Shown here piece after piece: positions 55,201-63,005 of a stretch of 64,000 nucleotides of DNA. Origin of the DNA: DATARH01 sp035648415 (GTDB taxonomy: Bacteria; Pseudomonadota; Alphaproteobacteria; ATCC43930; CGMCC-115725); the NCBI GenBank assembly GCA_035648415.1, contig DASRLO010000059.1, positions 9,495 to 73,494 on the forward strand, read 5' to 3'. The notes under the pieces were generated by a model. That model saw only the letters and a program-made list of their open reading frames with translations, did not search any database and was not told the origin of the DNA. The first letter of the stretch is position 1. Each line of letters begins with the position of its first letter. Made by a program: the position numbers and the translations under genes.

Positions 55201-55301
55201 CAATGCGCTTGGCCCAGCGCGAGCAGCCGCGAATCGCCGGGCAAGGGCAGGGCGCCGCCGTTCCGGGCATCATCGGGGGAGAGGTGAGATAACAGCTTCA
55301 T
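52296..55301 (-). CDS. glnE: Bifunctional glutamine-synthetase adenylyltransferase/adenylyl-removing enzyme
   Basis: 1001-residue regulator that adenylylates and deadenylylates glutamine synthetase in response to PII. Two nucleotidyltransferase domains: G-M-G-K-L-G-G-G-E-L-N-Y-S-S-D200-I-D202 in the deadenylylating half and A-M-G-R-L-G-S-R-E-M-T-L-A-S-D-L-D near residue 710 in the adenylylating half. Length fits the family. ATG 55301 opens M-K-L-L-S-H-L; earlier in-frame codons lie in the divergent promoter region. Coupled to bcp downstream. Confidence 0.95.
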   Translation of the reverse strand: MKLLSHLSPDDARNGGALPLPGDSRLLALGQAHWDEALAVAGDAGAAAARAWSATPAGRRLLAAIFGNSPFLSALAAREWQILTGIVNDGADAAFEAIMAEAKRPIDGEEVAGLMRRLRIARRRVALCVAVADIAGAWSLDRQMAALTRFAETAIDAAIRHLLRHAAATPFAADAEPETSGLIVLGMGKLGGGELNYSSDIDLILLYDPVRAPSRARDALHGFFNRLARGLVRILDERTGDGYVFRTDLRLRPDPRSTPLVMPVASALSYYESVGQNWERAALIKARPVAGDSEAGRRFLAELEPYIWRKNLDFAAIADIHSIKRQIQAHRGGGRIAVLGHDIKIGRGGIREIEFFAQTQQLIWGGRRRELRVGATCEALARLAAAGRIAEADRADLTENYRFLRRVEHRLQMVDDAQTHRLPNTAEGVAKFATFLGYPEAEGFTAELLARLASVERHYAELFEEAPSLAGAGNLVFTGADDDPGTLETLARMGFADPSTVAGMVRDWHHGRMRATRSQRAREILTDLVPELLRIFGATAAPDAALRRFDEFLSRLSAGVQLFSLFHANPGLLRLVADIMAEAPLLAENLARRPALLEAVLAENFFAPLPGRAALAADLGELVSGGRDFADTLDLLRRWANERRFQVGVQLLHRNLDPAAAGGAFADIAETALAMLLPAAAGDFSRAHGKIPGGEVAILAMGRLGSREMTLASDLDLILIYDAPDGSETSHGDRSLAISTYYARLCQRLIGAITAPTVEGRLYEVDMRLRPSGASGPIAASLAHFARYQKESAWTWEHMALTRARPVAGDAPLCRRIGTAAAAALAVPRDPARLVIDVAEMREKIAAEHPHPAAWDLRHRRGGLVDLEFIAQFLMLREAAGRPQVLRRDIGGAIAALGEAGILEPRAVQELGGALDLLRAVRVFLTLLFDGVPDADTLAGPAGATLARSTGAVDVVRLDTDITAACAAVSLWYDRLVAEPARKAVSSEAQHPEGQEGGMAR

Positions 55302-55393
55302 CGCACGGTTCCGGCGACGACCGCGACACTCGCCCGCCGCTGCGCCCGGGTCAAGCCCAGGCGGCGGCGGTGCGGTTGCGTGCGTCCCGGCCA
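55302..55393. promoter_or_regulatory. Divergent promoter region of glnE and the AsmA-like gene
   Basis: Only 92 nt separate the two divergent ATGs (55301 and 55394), so both promoters must overlap here or lie in the coding starts. I see no clear operator. Confidence 0.5.
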
Positions 55394-58300
55394 ATGCGGC
55401 GGCGGCCACCGCGAACGCCGGTGCAGCACGTCGCGCACCACACGCACCGCCTGCTCGTGGGGCTCGGCGGTGTCGCCGCGGTGCTGATCCTTGTCGCCAT
55501 CGCCGGCATCTGGCGCCTGCTGCAGGGCCCGGTCGAGCTCGACCGGCTGATTCCCTATGTCGAGCAGGCGCTTGAGCGCTCGGGCGAGGGGATCGGCGTC
55601 GCGGTCGCCGGGGTCAGCATCGGCATCGACCGCGACACGCATCAGCTCGACTTGCGGGCCCGGAATGTCCAGCTATCGCTGCCCAACGGCGAGAAGCTGG
55701 CGAATTTCCCGGCGATGGCGGCGAGCTTCAGCCTCGACGCGTTGCTTGGCGGCAGGATCGAGCCGACGCGGCTTGTCGTCGAGCGCCCGGTTCTGGCGCT
55801 GACCCGTGACGAAACCGGCGCGCTCAGCCTTCGCGTCAGCGACACCGGGATGAATTCCGACCGGCTGGCGCTCGGCCGCCTGCTCGCCGTTTTCGCTCCG
55901 CTGCGTCCCGATGCGCCGTGGAGCCGGCTGCGCCAGATCGCCATCCGCGACGCGACGATCGTGCTCGACGACCGGGCGAGCGGCCGGGTGTGGCGCGCCG
56001 ACCGCGCCGCGGCGACGCTGGGGCGCGGCGAGGACGGCGCCGAGGGCACGCTGTCGTTCGCCGTCGCGCTCGGCAACACCGCCCCCGAAATCCATGCGAG
56101 CTACCATTACACGGCGGCGACGCAGCAGCTCGATGTAGGGCTGGAGGCGAACGGAATCGATCCCACCGCGCTGGCGCCGCTGTCATCGGTGCTGGCCCCG
56201 CTGGCGCAAGCGCAATTCCCGGTCTCGGGCAGCGCCAATCTCCGCTTCGACCTCGCGAGCGGACGAGCGGAGGGCGGACGGCTCGACCTCGGCTTTGGCG
56301 ACGGCAAGATCGCGACCGATCTCCTGGCGAGCGGCAGCCTGCCAATGGCGAGCGGCGAACTGCACGCGGATTACGACCCGGCCGCCGCGGAACTGCGGCT
56401 GGAGAAGCTGGCGCTCGACCTGCACGGCGGCGCCCGGCTGGTGATCGACGGCAAGCTCGGCGGGCTGAAGGCGCAACTCATCGCCGCCGGCGCGGGGTTG
56501 CCGGCGAGCCTCGCCGGCACGCTCGGGATCACCGTGACGCACGTCCCGACGACGCGGCTCGACGCGCTATGGCCGCGCGGCGTCAGCCCCGGCGGGCGCA
56601 AGTGGGTCGCGGCCAATCTGTCCGATGGGGTGCTCGACGAAATGGCGATGCAGCTTGGCGTCAAGCTGGACCCGGCCACGCTGTCGGCGGAGTTCTCCGG
56701 CGCGCGCGGCACGATGCGCTACCACGGCCTGGCCGTCGATTATTTCCACGGGCTGCCGCCGGCGAAGAAGATCGCCGGCACCGCGACCCTCGGCGACCGG
56801 CGCCTCGATTTCGCGGTGAGCAGCGGCACGGTCAAATCGCTGAAGATGCCCGGCGGCACCGTGTCGATCACCGATATCGGCGCGCCGGTCGAGGCGCTGA
56901 CCGTCGATGTCGGCATCGCCGGCGGTTTGCAGGATATCCTCGAAGCGATCGACGCCAAGCCGCTGCGCTACGCCCGCGATGCCGGGATCGACCCGGCGCG
57001 CCTCGGCGGCAAGGCCGACGCCCAGCTCCACTTCAAGCTGCCGCTGCTCGCCGATTTGAAGCTCGACCAGGTCGATTACGGCGCGAAGGCGACGCTCACC
57101 GGCGTCTCCTACGCAAAGGTCGCTTTCGACCGCGCCCTGACCGATGGCAGCTTCGCCCTCGATCTCGGTCATGACGGCGTGCACGCCAAGGGCAGCGGCA
57201 GCTTCGACGGCTCGCCGGCGACGATCGACGGCAATTTTTATTTTCACCCAAAGGCCGGTCCGCGCATTCGCTACCGCATCGGGCTGACGCTCGACGATGC
57301 GGCACGGCGGCGGCTCGACTGGAATGTCGCGTCCGACCGCCTCTCCGGTCCGGTCGCGGTCGACCTGACCTATACCGTGCCGAGCGGCGACACGCGCGCC
57401 GAGGTTGACGCCGCGGTCGATCTCGGCGCCGCGAGCCTCGCGGTCGACGAGGCCGGCTGGAAGAAGCCGCCGCAAATTCCGGGCGCCGCCAAGCTTGTCG
57501 TCGAGCTCGACGACGATATCCTCGTCGGCCTCCAGATCGACATCAAGGCGCCCGGCCTCGACGGCCGGTTCGCGGTCGCGCTGAACCCCGGCGACCGGCG
57601 CATCGACCGCATCGACATCCGCCGCCTGGCGATCGCCGACAGCGACATAACCGGCACCGTGAGCCGGCGGCCGGAAGGCGGCTGGCGCGCCGATATTCAC
57701 GGTGCGCGGCTCGACCTGCACCGCGCGCTGAAGCACGCGCTCGACGACGATTCGCCGGCCGGCCGGACGCCGCTCGCGATCGACGCGCATCTCGCGCGGC
57801 TGATGCTGGGGCCGCATCGCGAGGCGCAGAACGTGTCCGCCGCCTTGCTGCGCGACCGCGGCGGCTGGCAAGCGATCAAGATCGACGGAAGCTACGCCAA
57901 CGGTCACCGCCTTGCGCTGAGCCTCAGCGATCAAAAGCTGCATTTCGCATCGGACGATCTTGGCGCGAGCCTTGCCTTCTTCGGCGTCGCCGACAATGTC
58001 GTCGGCGGCAGGCTGGCGATCGACGGCACGCTCGCCGAAATGGGCGGCCATCGCCTGTGGCGTGCCCATTTCGACGGGTCGGATTTCAGCCTGGTGCGGG
58101 CCCCCGCGCTCGCGCGGCTGCTGTCGCTCGCCTCGCTCGACGGGATCGCCGGGCTGATGTCGGGGTCGGGCATCCCGTTTGTGACGCTGCGCGGCGATGT
58201 CGCGTTCACGCATGGCCGCCTCTCGATCGATCGCCTCATCGCCTATGGCGGCGCTTTGGGGATCACCGCCATGGGCTGGCTCAATCCTGGGCAGGACCGG

Positions 58301-58558
58301 ATCGACATCGACGGCACGCTGGCGCCGGCCTACGCGCTCAACTCGGTGCTGGGAAATTTCCCGGTGCTCGGCTCGTTGTTGATGGGCGGCGAGGGCCAGG
58401 GCCTCTTCGCGGCAAGCTTCCGCCTCACCGGCTCGAACGACGATCCGACCGTGACGGTCAACCCGCTGAGCGCGCTGACGCCGGGTTTGCTGCGGCACCT
58501 GTTCGACCCATTTCAGGGCTCGGCGCAGACCGGGCCGCCGCAAGACGCCGGGCACTAA
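55394..58558 (+). CDS. AsmA-like / YhdP-family protein
   Basis: 1054-residue protein with an N-terminal signal-anchor helix (about 15-38, L-L-V-G-L-G-G-V-A-A-V-L-I-L-V-A-I-A-G-I) and a long beta-rich periplasmic part with an AsmA-like C-terminal region (D-F-S-L-V-R-A-P-A-L-A-R-L-L-S-L and Y-A-L-N-S-V-L-G-N-F-P-V-L-G). These proteins bridge inner and outer membrane in phospholipid transport (YhdP/TamB/AsmA group). ATG 55394 starts a short basic cytoplasmic stretch. Divergent from glnE. Confidence 0.87.
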   Translation: MRRRPPRTPVQHVAHHTHRLLVGLGGVAAVLILVAIAGIWRLLQGPVELDRLIPYVEQALERSGEGIGVAVAGVSIGIDRDTHQLDLRARNVQLSLPNGEKLANFPAMAASFSLDALLGGRIEPTRLVVERPVLALTRDETGALSLRVSDTGMNSDRLALGRLLAVFAPLRPDAPWSRLRQIAIRDATIVLDDRASGRVWRADRAAATLGRGEDGAEGTLSFAVALGNTAPEIHASYHYTAATQQLDVGLEANGIDPTALAPLSSVLAPLAQAQFPVSGSANLRFDLASGRAEGGRLDLGFGDGKIATDLLASGSLPMASGELHADYDPAAAELRLEKLALDLHGGARLVIDGKLGGLKAQLIAAGAGLPASLAGTLGITVTHVPTTRLDALWPRGVSPGGRKWVAANLSDGVLDEMAMQLGVKLDPATLSAEFSGARGTMRYHGLAVDYFHGLPPAKKIAGTATLGDRRLDFAVSSGTVKSLKMPGGTVSITDIGAPVEALTVDVGIAGGLQDILEAIDAKPLRYARDAGIDPARLGGKADAQLHFKLPLLADLKLDQVDYGAKATLTGVSYAKVAFDRALTDGSFALDLGHDGVHAKGSGSFDGSPATIDGNFYFHPKAGPRIRYRIGLTLDDAARRRLDWNVASDRLSGPVAVDLTYTVPSGDTRAEVDAAVDLGAASLAVDEAGWKKPPQIPGAAKLVVELDDDILVGLQIDIKAPGLDGRFAVALNPGDRRIDRIDIRRLAIADSDITGTVSRRPEGGWRADIHGARLDLHRALKHALDDDSPAGRTPLAIDAHLARLMLGPHREAQNVSAALLRDRGGWQAIKIDGSYANGHRLALSLSDQKLHFASDDLGASLAFFGVADNVVGGRLAIDGTLAEMGGHRLWRAHFDGSDFSLVRAPALARLLSLASLDGIAGLMSGSGIPFVTLRGDVAFTHGRLSIDRLIAYGGALGITAMGWLNPGQDRIDIDGTLAPAYALNSVLGNFPVLGSLLMGGEGQGLFAASFRLTGSNDDPTVTVNPLSALTPGLLRHLFDPFQGSAQTGPPQDAGH

Positions 58559-58570
58559 GCAACCAATTCG

Positions 58571-58634
58571 CCACCCCCGGCAAAAGCGGGGGTCCAGGGC
58601 AAGCGACCGAACGGCCGCTTTCGCGGGAATGACG
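58571..58634. repeat. Palindromic intergenic repeat, family B copy 2
   Basis: Arms CCACCCCCGGCAAAAGCGGGGGTCC and GGCCGCTTTCGCGGGAATGACGAC, the same type as at 30484. It lies between convergent AsmA-like and tyrS genes, so it may also end transcripts. Confidence 0.75.
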
Positions 58635-58656
58635 ACAAAGAAGCTCCGGCGTATGT

Positions 58657-59898
58657 TCAGCCTGGCCGCACGAGAACGTAACGCTTGCGGCCGGCGCTGA
58701 GCTTGATGACTCCGTTTTCGAGATTGGCATCCGAAAGAAGCTGCGTTTCACTGATGACAACCGCATCGTTCGCACGTGCGCCGCCGCTCTTGATGAGCCG
58801 CCGCGCCTCGCTGTTCGAGGCCGCCAGTCCGGCCAGCACGAACAGCTCAAACGCCGGCAAGCCATTGGCGAGCATGTCATGCTCGACGGTGATCCGCGGC
58901 AGCCCGTCAGTGGCGCCGCCTGCACCGAATACGGCATCGGCGGTTTTTGCCGCGTCCTCGGCGGCTTCGCGGCCGTGGCAGAGGGCCGTTGCCGCGGTCG
59001 CCAGCACCTTCTTCGCCTCGTTGATATCGCTGTCCCGCAGCTTCTCAAGCCGCGCGATCTCGTCGAGCGGCAGTTCGGTGTAGAGCCTCAGGAAGCGGCC
59101 GACATCGCCATCCTCGGTGTTGCGCCAATATTGCCAGTATTCGTAAGGGCTCAACCGCTCGGCGTTGAGCCACACCGCGCCGCCAACGCTCTTCCCCATC
59201 TTGGCGCCCGAGGCGGTGGTCATCAGCGGTGTCGTCAGTCCGAACAATGCTTTGCCGGCGACCCGACGCCCGAGCTCGACCCCGGCGACGATGTTGCCCC
59301 ACTGGTCGGAGCCGCCCATCTGCAGGGCGCAATCGTGGCGCCGGGCCAATTCGACAAAATCGTAGGCCTGGAGGATCGCGTAGTTGAATTCGAGAAAGGT
59401 GAGCGGCTGCTCACGCTCCAGGCGCAGCTTGACGCTGTCCTGGGTCAGCATGCGGTTGACCGAGAAATGCCGGCCGATATCGCGCAAGAGCGGGATATAG
59501 CGCAATTCGTCGAGCCAGTCGGCGTTGTTGACCACCATCGCGTCGGTCGGCCCGTCGCCCAATGTGAGAAACTTGGCGAAGACCTGGCGGATGCCGGCCA
59601 TGTTGCGCGCGATGTCGGAATCGGACAGCAGCGGCCGCGCCTCGTCCTTGCCCGACGGATCGCCGATCCGCGTCGTGCCGCCGCCCATCAAGACGATGGG
59701 TTTATGCCCCGAGCGCTGATAAAGCCGCAGCAGCATGATTCCCAACAGGCTGCCGATATGCAGACTGTCGGCGGTGCAGTCGTAGCCGATATAGGCGGCG
59801 GCGACGCCGGCGTTGAGGCGCGCGTCGAGCGCGGCCTCGTCGGTGCATTGGTGCACATAGCCCCGCTCGGCGGCGGTGGCGAGGAAGGCATTGGGCAT
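58657..59898 (-). CDS. tyrS: Tyrosyl-tRNA synthetase
   Basis: 413-residue class I synthetase. HIGH-type motif H-I-G-S at 47-50, K-M-G-K-S (for KMSKS) at 233-237, S4 RNA-binding domain from about 345 to the end. Residues Y36 and D79-type sites for tyrosine binding lie in A-A-Y-I-G-Y-D and R-I-G-D-P-S-G-K. ATG 59898 shares a CATG with the anmK ATG on the other strand. No clear ribosome site, so leaderless or weak initiation is possible. Confidence 0.95.
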   Translation of the reverse strand: MPNAFLATAAERGYVHQCTDEAALDARLNAGVAAAYIGYDCTADSLHIGSLLGIMLLRLYQRSGHKPIVLMGGGTTRIGDPSGKDEARPLLSDSDIARNMAGIRQVFAKFLTLGDGPTDAMVVNNADWLDELRYIPLLRDIGRHFSVNRMLTQDSVKLRLEREQPLTFLEFNYAILQAYDFVELARRHDCALQMGGSDQWGNIVAGVELGRRVAGKALFGLTTPLMTTASGAKMGKSVGGAVWLNAERLSPYEYWQYWRNTEDGDVGRFLRLYTELPLDEIARLEKLRDSDINEAKKVLATAATALCHGREAAEDAAKTADAVFGAGGATDGLPRITVEHDMLANGLPAFELFVLAGLAASNSEARRLIKSGGARANDAVVISETQLLSDANLENGVIKLSAGRKRYVLVRPG

Positions 59899-61006
59899 GG
59901 CGGCGTCATCTAGCACAAATCGGCCATCAAATCTTTGCCGGGCGCTGGGGCTGATGAGCGGCACGTCGTTGGACGGCATCGATGTCGCGGCGCTGGAGAG
60001 CGACGGCGAGGCGCATGTCGCGACCGGCCCGGCGCTGACGGTTTCCTATCCCGGCGATTTTCGCGAGCGGCTGCGCGGCGTGCTCGGCGGCGCGGGCCCG
60101 GTTGCCGCCGTCGAGGACGAGCTGACCCGGCGGCATGCCGCGGCGATCGCCGAGTTCCGCCGGAGGCACCCTGAAATCACGGCCGAGCTGATCGGGTTTC
60201 ACGGCCATACGATCCTGCACGAGCCGGAGCACCGCCGGACCTGGCAGATCGGCGACGGCGCGCTGTTGGCCCGGCTCACCGGTTGCGACGTGGTCGCCGA
60301 TTTCCGCGGCGCCGATGTCGCCGCCGGCGGCGAGGGCGCACCGCTGGCGCCGCTCTACCACGCGGCGCTGGCGAGCGAGCTGCCGAAGCCGCTCGCGGTG
60401 CTCAATCTCGGCGGGGTGGGCAACGTCACCTGGATCGGCCCAGGGGGTAAAAATGGCGAAGACATCCTCGCCTTCGACACCGGGCCGGGCAATGCGATGC
60501 TCGACGACTGGGTACGGCGGCACAGCGGGCGGAGCGCCGACATCGGCGGCGCGCTCGCCCGCGCCGGACGAGTTTCGCCGGCGCATGTCGCGCGCTTCCT
60601 GGCGGCGCCGTATTTCGCGCGGGTTCCGCCCAAATCGCTCGACCGCGACGCTTTCGCGGCCTTTGTGCCGGATGGCCTATCGCCGGCGGACGGCGCCGCT
60701 ACCTTGACCGAGATGACCGCCGCCGCGGTCGCCGCCGCGCGTCCTCATTTCGCGCTGCCGGCGCGCGAATTCCTCGTTAGCGGCGGCGGCCGACACAACC
60801 CGGCGCTGATGGGCGCGCTCTCCCGCTTGCTGGGCGTCCCGCTGCGGCCGGTCGAGGCGGTCGGCTGGGACGGCGACGCGCTCGAGGCGCAGGCTTTCGC
60901 CTATCTCGCGATCCGCTCGCGGCGCGGCCTGCCGCTGAGCCTGCCGACCACCACCGGCGCGCCGCGCCCGATGCCTGGTGGAAGATTTTTCACGGCGCCT
61001 ATTTGA
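59897..61006 (+). CDS. anmK: Anhydro-N-acetylmuramic acid kinase
   Basis: 369-residue kinase converting 1,6-anhydro-N-acetylmuramic acid to MurNAc-6-phosphate in peptidoglycan recycling. Landmarks: M-S-G-T-S-L-D-G-I-D at 20-29, G-F-H-G-H-T-I-L-H near 105, I-G-D-G-A-L-L-A, D-T-G-P-G-N-A-M-L-D-D-W near 200 and S-G-G-G-R-H-N-P. ATG 59897 follows GAGGAAGG; GTG 59876 is possible. Ends over the cupredoxin stop by 8 nt. Confidence 0.94.
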   Translation: MAASSSTNRPSNLCRALGLMSGTSLDGIDVAALESDGEAHVATGPALTVSYPGDFRERLRGVLGGAGPVAAVEDELTRRHAAAIAEFRRRHPEITAELIGFHGHTILHEPEHRRTWQIGDGALLARLTGCDVVADFRGADVAAGGEGAPLAPLYHAALASELPKPLAVLNLGGVGNVTWIGPGGKNGEDILAFDTGPGNAMLDDWVRRHSGRSADIGGALARAGRVSPAHVARFLAAPYFARVPPKSLDRDAFAAFVPDGLSPADGAATLTEMTAAAVAAARPHFALPAREFLVSGGGRHNPALMGALSRLLGVPLRPVEAVGWDGDALEAQAFAYLAIRSRRGLPLSLPTTTGAPRPMPGGRFFTAPI

Positions 61007-61367
61007 CGACGATCGTCCCGACCATGTGCGCGTGGATCGAGCAGAAATATTTGTAGGTACCGGGCCGGTCGAAGGTGAACGAGAACTTGTCGTCGGTGTC
61101 GAGCGCGGGCGATTTGAAGCTCTTCCCGCCATCGACGCTCACCACCGTATGCGGCTCGTCGTCCTTGTTGGTCCAGGTGATTTTGGTGCCGGGCGCGACG
61201 GTGAGCGCCGCCGGGGCGAAGGCGAAATTGTCGATTGTCACCGCGCCGGGCGCGATCGCCGCGACCTGCGCCGCGTTGCCGTCTTCGGCGGCGGAAGCCG
61301 GCACGCTCAGGGCGAGCGCCGCCGCGGCGGCGAGCGGCAACGCCCGCCGGTTCAACAAACGGATCAT
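60999..61367 (-). CDS. Exported cupredoxin (plastocyanin/amicyanin-like)
   Basis: 122-residue type 1 copper protein. Signal peptide 1-27 (ends P-A-S-A-A). The copper ligands fit amicyanin-like order: H73 (E-P-H-T-V), C109-x2-H112-x2-M115 in F-C-S-I-H-A-H-M. A periplasmic one-electron carrier or copper-binding protein. It follows the metallophosphoesterase gene after 11 nt on the same strand and overlaps the anmK end by 8 nt. Confidence 0.9.
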   Translation of the reverse strand: MIRLLNRRALPLAAAAALALSVPASAAEDGNAAQVAAIAPGAVTIDNFAFAPAALTVAPGTKITWTNKDDEPHTVVSVDGGKSFKSPALDTDDKFSFTFDRPGTYKYFCSIHAHMVGTIVVK

Positions 61368-61378
61368 CGGGGTTCTCC

Positions 61379-62311
61379 TTAGGCGAGGGTCTCGTCGGTG
61401 AGCTTCAGCCCGGCCGCCGGCGCATATTCGATGTCGCGGATGCCGAGCACCGTCTTGAGCTTGTCGGGCGCGACCTTCATCGGGCCGGGGTTGGGCGCGG
61501 TGCCCGCCGCCGGTTGCGGGAAGGCGGTCGACAGCGCGGTCTGGAAGGTGACCTTGCCCTCAACTTTCTGCACCACCTGGTGGATATGGCCGTTGAGCAC
61601 CGTGACCGAGCCGAACGGCTTCAGCGAGGCGAACGCCTGCTCGGCGTCACCGGTGGTCCAGCCCCATTGCGGATAGATCGGCCAGAGCGGGATATGCGCC
61701 ATCACGACGATCGGCGTGCTGGCGCTCTTGCCCTTGAGGTCGCTCGCCAGCCATTCGAGCTGCTCCTTGCCGAGCGTGCCGCCGGTCGCCGGGCCGAAGC
61801 CGATCACATTGACCAGCGCGACGAAATGCACGCCGCCCCGGTCGAAGCTGTACCAGCCGCCCGCCGGGCCGCCCTTCATGCCGAAGCGGTCGAAGAACAT
61901 CTTGCCGTCATCGCCGATCACGTCGTGCTCGCCCGGGACGAAATGCGTGTCGAGCCGGGCGCCCTTGAGGATTTGATCGGCGGTGTCGAACTGTTCCGGC
62001 TTCGACAGATGCGTCACGTCGCCGGTATGGATCATCAGAGCCGGCTTCGTCGGCAGCGCGGCGATTTTGTCGAGCGCCGCCTGCAGGGTCGCGTTCGGGT
62101 CGGGATTGGCGTCGGCCTTGAACCCGATATGCGTGTCGCTGATCTGGACAAAGCTGAAGCCGCCGGCCGGCGCCGCCAGCGCCGCGCCGCCGAGGTTCAG
62201 CGCCAGGGGAACTCCCTTGGGCACGCCGCCGGCAATGCTCCAGACGATGCCGCTGCCCGCCCAGGCGAGACATTTCATAAAATCGCGTCGTGTGTCCCGT
62301 GGTGTGTCCAT
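61379..62311 (-). CDS. Tat-exported metallophosphoesterase
   Basis: 310-residue calcineurin-like phosphoesterase. N-terminal Tat motif T-R-R-D-F-M-K and a hydrophobic stretch, so it is folded before export to the periplasm. Metal motifs: D-T-H-I-G-F, T-G-D-V-T-H-L, G-E-H-D (usual G-N-H-D/E), A-H-I-P-L and N-G-H-I-H. The change of N to E in G-E-H-D is notable because that position is usually Asn. Start ATG 62311 follows GGGAG; GTG 62317 is an alternative. Upstream of the cupredoxin in the same operon. Confidence 0.88.
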   Translation of the reverse strand: MDTPRDTRRDFMKCLAWAGSGIVWSIAGGVPKGVPLALNLGGAALAAPAGGFSFVQISDTHIGFKADANPDPNATLQAALDKIAALPTKPALMIHTGDVTHLSKPEQFDTADQILKGARLDTHFVPGEHDVIGDDGKMFFDRFGMKGGPAGGWYSFDRGGVHFVALVNVIGFGPATGGTLGKEQLEWLASDLKGKSASTPIVVMAHIPLWPIYPQWGWTTGDAEQAFASLKPFGSVTVLNGHIHQVVQKVEGKVTFQTALSTAFPQPAAGTAPNPGPMKVAPDKLKTVLGIRDIEYAPAAGLKLTDETLA

Positions 62312-62404
62312 CGTCACCGCTCCCTTGCTGGATGTCGGCGAGGGAGACCGCAGCGCCCGGCGATTTATTCGTGACGCAAAATCTTTTATCGACAGAGAAT
62401 AAAA

Positions 62405-62449
62405 CCGGCTGCGAGCCGGTCTTACCGCTCGGCAGCATTTGCCGGCTCG
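62405..62449. promoter_or_regulatory. Inverted repeats in the divergent phosphoesterase/ECF sigma region
   Basis: The 160-nt region between the divergent genes holds a palindrome CCGGCTGCGAGCCGG (62405-62419) and an 8-bp inverted repeat CGAGCCGG (62412-62419) with CCGGCTCG (62442-62449). Placed for transcriptional control of both sides, but no defined ECF promoter is recognised. Confidence 0.4.
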
Positions 62450-62471
62450 CGGCTCGAGCTCGTGAGGAGAA

Positions 62472-63005
62472 TTGCCCCCGTCATCGCGTGACGATTCGTT
62501 CGAGCTTGTGGTGCTGCCGCATCTCGACGCCGCCTACAACCTCGCGCGCTGGCTCATGCGCGACAGCGAGGCGGCGGAAGACGTGCTGCAGGAGGCGATG
62601 GTGCGGGCGCTCACTTATTTCGCCGGCTTCAAGGGCATCAACCCGCGGGCCTGGCTGTTGCAGATCGTGCGCAACACGGCTTACGGCTCGATGGCGTTGA
62701 ACCGCGGGGTCGAGACCGTGCCGATCGCCGAGGATGGCGACGACGGCGCCGGGGCCGAACTCGTCGCGGCCGACGACGATCCGGAAACCGCGCTGCTGCG
62801 GGCTCGCGGGTCGCAGCAGGTGCGCGCGCTGGTCGCGGCGCTGCCGGTCGAGCTGCGCGAAACCCTGGTGCTGCGCGAGTTCGAGGAACTCTCCTACAAG
62901 GAGATCGCCGAGGCGACGCAAACCCCGATCGGCACGGTGATGTCGCGGCTGTGGCGGGCGCGGCAGCTGCTCGCCCGCGCGGCCGAAGCGGAGGGCTTGG
63001 CATGA
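62472..63005 (+). CDS. ECF-type RNA polymerase sigma factor
   Basis: 177-residue ECF sigma factor. Region 2 at 10-75 (A-A-Y-N-L-A-R-W-L-M-R-D-S-E-A-A-E-D-V-L-Q-E) and region 4 at 115-170 (L-P-V-E-L-R-E-T-L-V-L-R-E-F-E-E-L-S-Y-K-E-I-A-E). Starts with TTG 62472 after a close AGGAG, so the spacing is short. Its stop overlaps the anti-sigma ATG. Divergent from the phosphoesterase-cupredoxin operon, which it might control. Confidence 0.9.
   Translation: MPPSSRDDSFELVVLPHLDAAYNLARWLMRDSEAAEDVLQEAMVRALTYFAGFKGINPRAWLLQIVRNTAYGSMALNRGVETVPIAEDGDDGAGAELVAADDDPETALLRARGSQQVRALVAALPVELRETLVLREFEELSYKEIAEATQTPIGTVMSRLWRARQLLARAAEAEGLA

Noticed and set aside
52725..55292. An 855-residue plus-strand open frame opposite glnE
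   Set aside because: Shadow frame of low-complexity composition; glnE has all its motifs on the minus strand.
56567..58555. A 662-residue minus-strand open frame opposite the AsmA-like gene
   Set aside because: Arg/Val/Ala-rich shadow without recognisable domain or ribosome site.
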